DNA from: Novosphingobium fuchskuhlense
GTDB taxonomy: Bacteria; Pseudomonadota; Alphaproteobacteria; Sphingomonadales; Sphingomonadaceae
DNA length: 64,000 bases
Direction: 5' to 3'
Assembly: GCF_001519075.1 (NCBI RefSeq)
Contig: NZ_KQ954244.1
Location: 761,934-825,933 of the forward strand
Shown here piece by piece: positions 63,673 through 64,000 of this stretch. The position numbers and the translations under genes are program-made. The notes beneath the pieces are model-generated. The model was given only the letters and a program-made list of their open reading frames with translations, was not told the origin of the DNA and made no database searches. How positions within the stretch are numbered: position 1 is the stretch's first letter; every line of letters begins with the position of its first letter.

Positions 63673-64000
63673 ATGCCCCGCCTGATCCTGATCCGCCACG
63701 GCCAGTCGCAGTGGAATCTTGAGAACCGCTTCACCGGCTGGTGGGATGTCGACGTGACCGAAAAGGGCGCGGCCGAGGCTTTTGCCGCAGGCGAGCTGCT
63801 CAAGGCCAAGGGCATTCTGCCGACGACGGCGTTCACTTCGCTCCAGAAGCGGGCGATCAAGACGCTGCATCTGGCGCTGGAGGCCGCGGGCCGCATCTGG
63901 ATCCCGGAAGACAAGGACTGGCGGCTCAACGAGCGGCACTATGGCGGGCTGACCGGGCTCGACAAGGCCGAGACCGCGGCCAAGCACGGTGACGAACAGG
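63673..64000 (+). CDS. gpmA: 2,3-bisphosphoglycerate-dependent phosphoglycerate mutase (3' truncated by window)
   Basis: First 109 residues visible. Catalytic His loop [19 protein letters not shown] (RHG phospho-histidine, residues 7-9), [25 protein letters not shown] and the second signature [16 protein letters not shown], all typical of GpmA. It interconverts 3- and 2-phosphoglycerate. The rest lies beyond the window edge. Confidence 0.97.
   Translation, partial: MPRLILIRHGQSQWNLENRFTGWWDVDVTEKGAAEAFAAGELLKAKGILPTTAFTSLQKRAIKTLHLALEAAGRIWIPEDKDWRLNERHYGGLTGLDKAETAAKHGDEQ

Overview
The window is a high-GC (roughly 64 %, estimated by eye) chromosomal segment from an alphaproteobacterium, most likely a sphingomonad of the Novosphingobium/Sphingomonas type. 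Supporting evidence is a MipZ-type division-site ATPase, a tonB-exbB-exbD-exbD cluster next to TonB-receptor biology, an alphaproteobacterial GroEL/GroES pair under a CIRCE element, the L10-leader RNA, and many short ATGA/GTGA gene overlaps. The genus is an inference from gene content only; no rRNA is present. The content is mainly core and housekeeping, with no phage, insertion sequence, CRISPR array or defence island.

Layout. 1-3.9 kb: the 3' part of an RND efflux pump gene, a DUF445 membrane protein and a GNAT acetyltransferase, all overlapping. 3.9-8.0 kb (minus): ferredoxin-NADP reductase with a good promoter and a 14-bp palindrome, an exported M28 peptidase and a serine hydrolase. 8.1-9.75 kb: a decayed OafA-type acyltransferase/SGNH gene. 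9.8-13.3 kb (minus): groEL, groES with CIRCE, and a MATE exporter. 13.4-14.6 kb: a lower-GC unknown gene and a gene remnant. 14.6-25.2 kb: rplJL (minus, with L10 leader) facing away from rpoBC (plus), with a small gene between them whose start region carries a textbook A-AAA-AAG slippery heptamer.

25.3-34 kb: a chemoreceptor, exported proteins of unknown function, an EstB-like hydrolase, GlpX fructose-bisphosphatase and homoserine dehydrogenase. 34.4-37.1 kb: the tonB-exbB-exbD-exbD energy-transduction operon. 37.1-43.2 kb: Lhr-type DEXH helicase, phosphomannomutase, a membrane J-domain protein co-translated with mipZ, and panC. 43.2-51.8 kb: an M20-type peptidase with replaced metal ligands, a SRAP (abasic-site crosslinking) protein, a class II aldolase, an orphan molybdo-hydroxylase 2Fe-2S subunit, a siderophore receptor with Fur-like boxes, and a DUF4136-DUF4136-M14 peptidase operon. 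51.9-61.9 kb: galE, rpmJ (bL36), a HAD hydrolase, pgeF-pepN, an M48 peptidase plus SDR protein, an EamA exporter plus threonine aldolase, and a small acetyltransferase. 62.1-64 kb: an AT-richer LuxR-type regulator preceded by a G10 tract, tRNA-Thr(GGU), a small protein and the start of gpmA.

How they fit together. Iron acquisition can be read as one unit in function: the receptor at 46.9-49 kb needs the TonB/ExbBD complex at 34.4-37 kb. The transcription core (rpoBC) and ribosomal stalk (rplJL) are adjacent but separately promoted, so their usual co-transcription is lost. I found no convincing multi-gene novel system. The best leads are the slippery heptamer gene, the G10-tract regulator, the DUF4136/M14 operon, the orphan 2Fe-2S subunit and the metal-ligand-substituted M20 protein.
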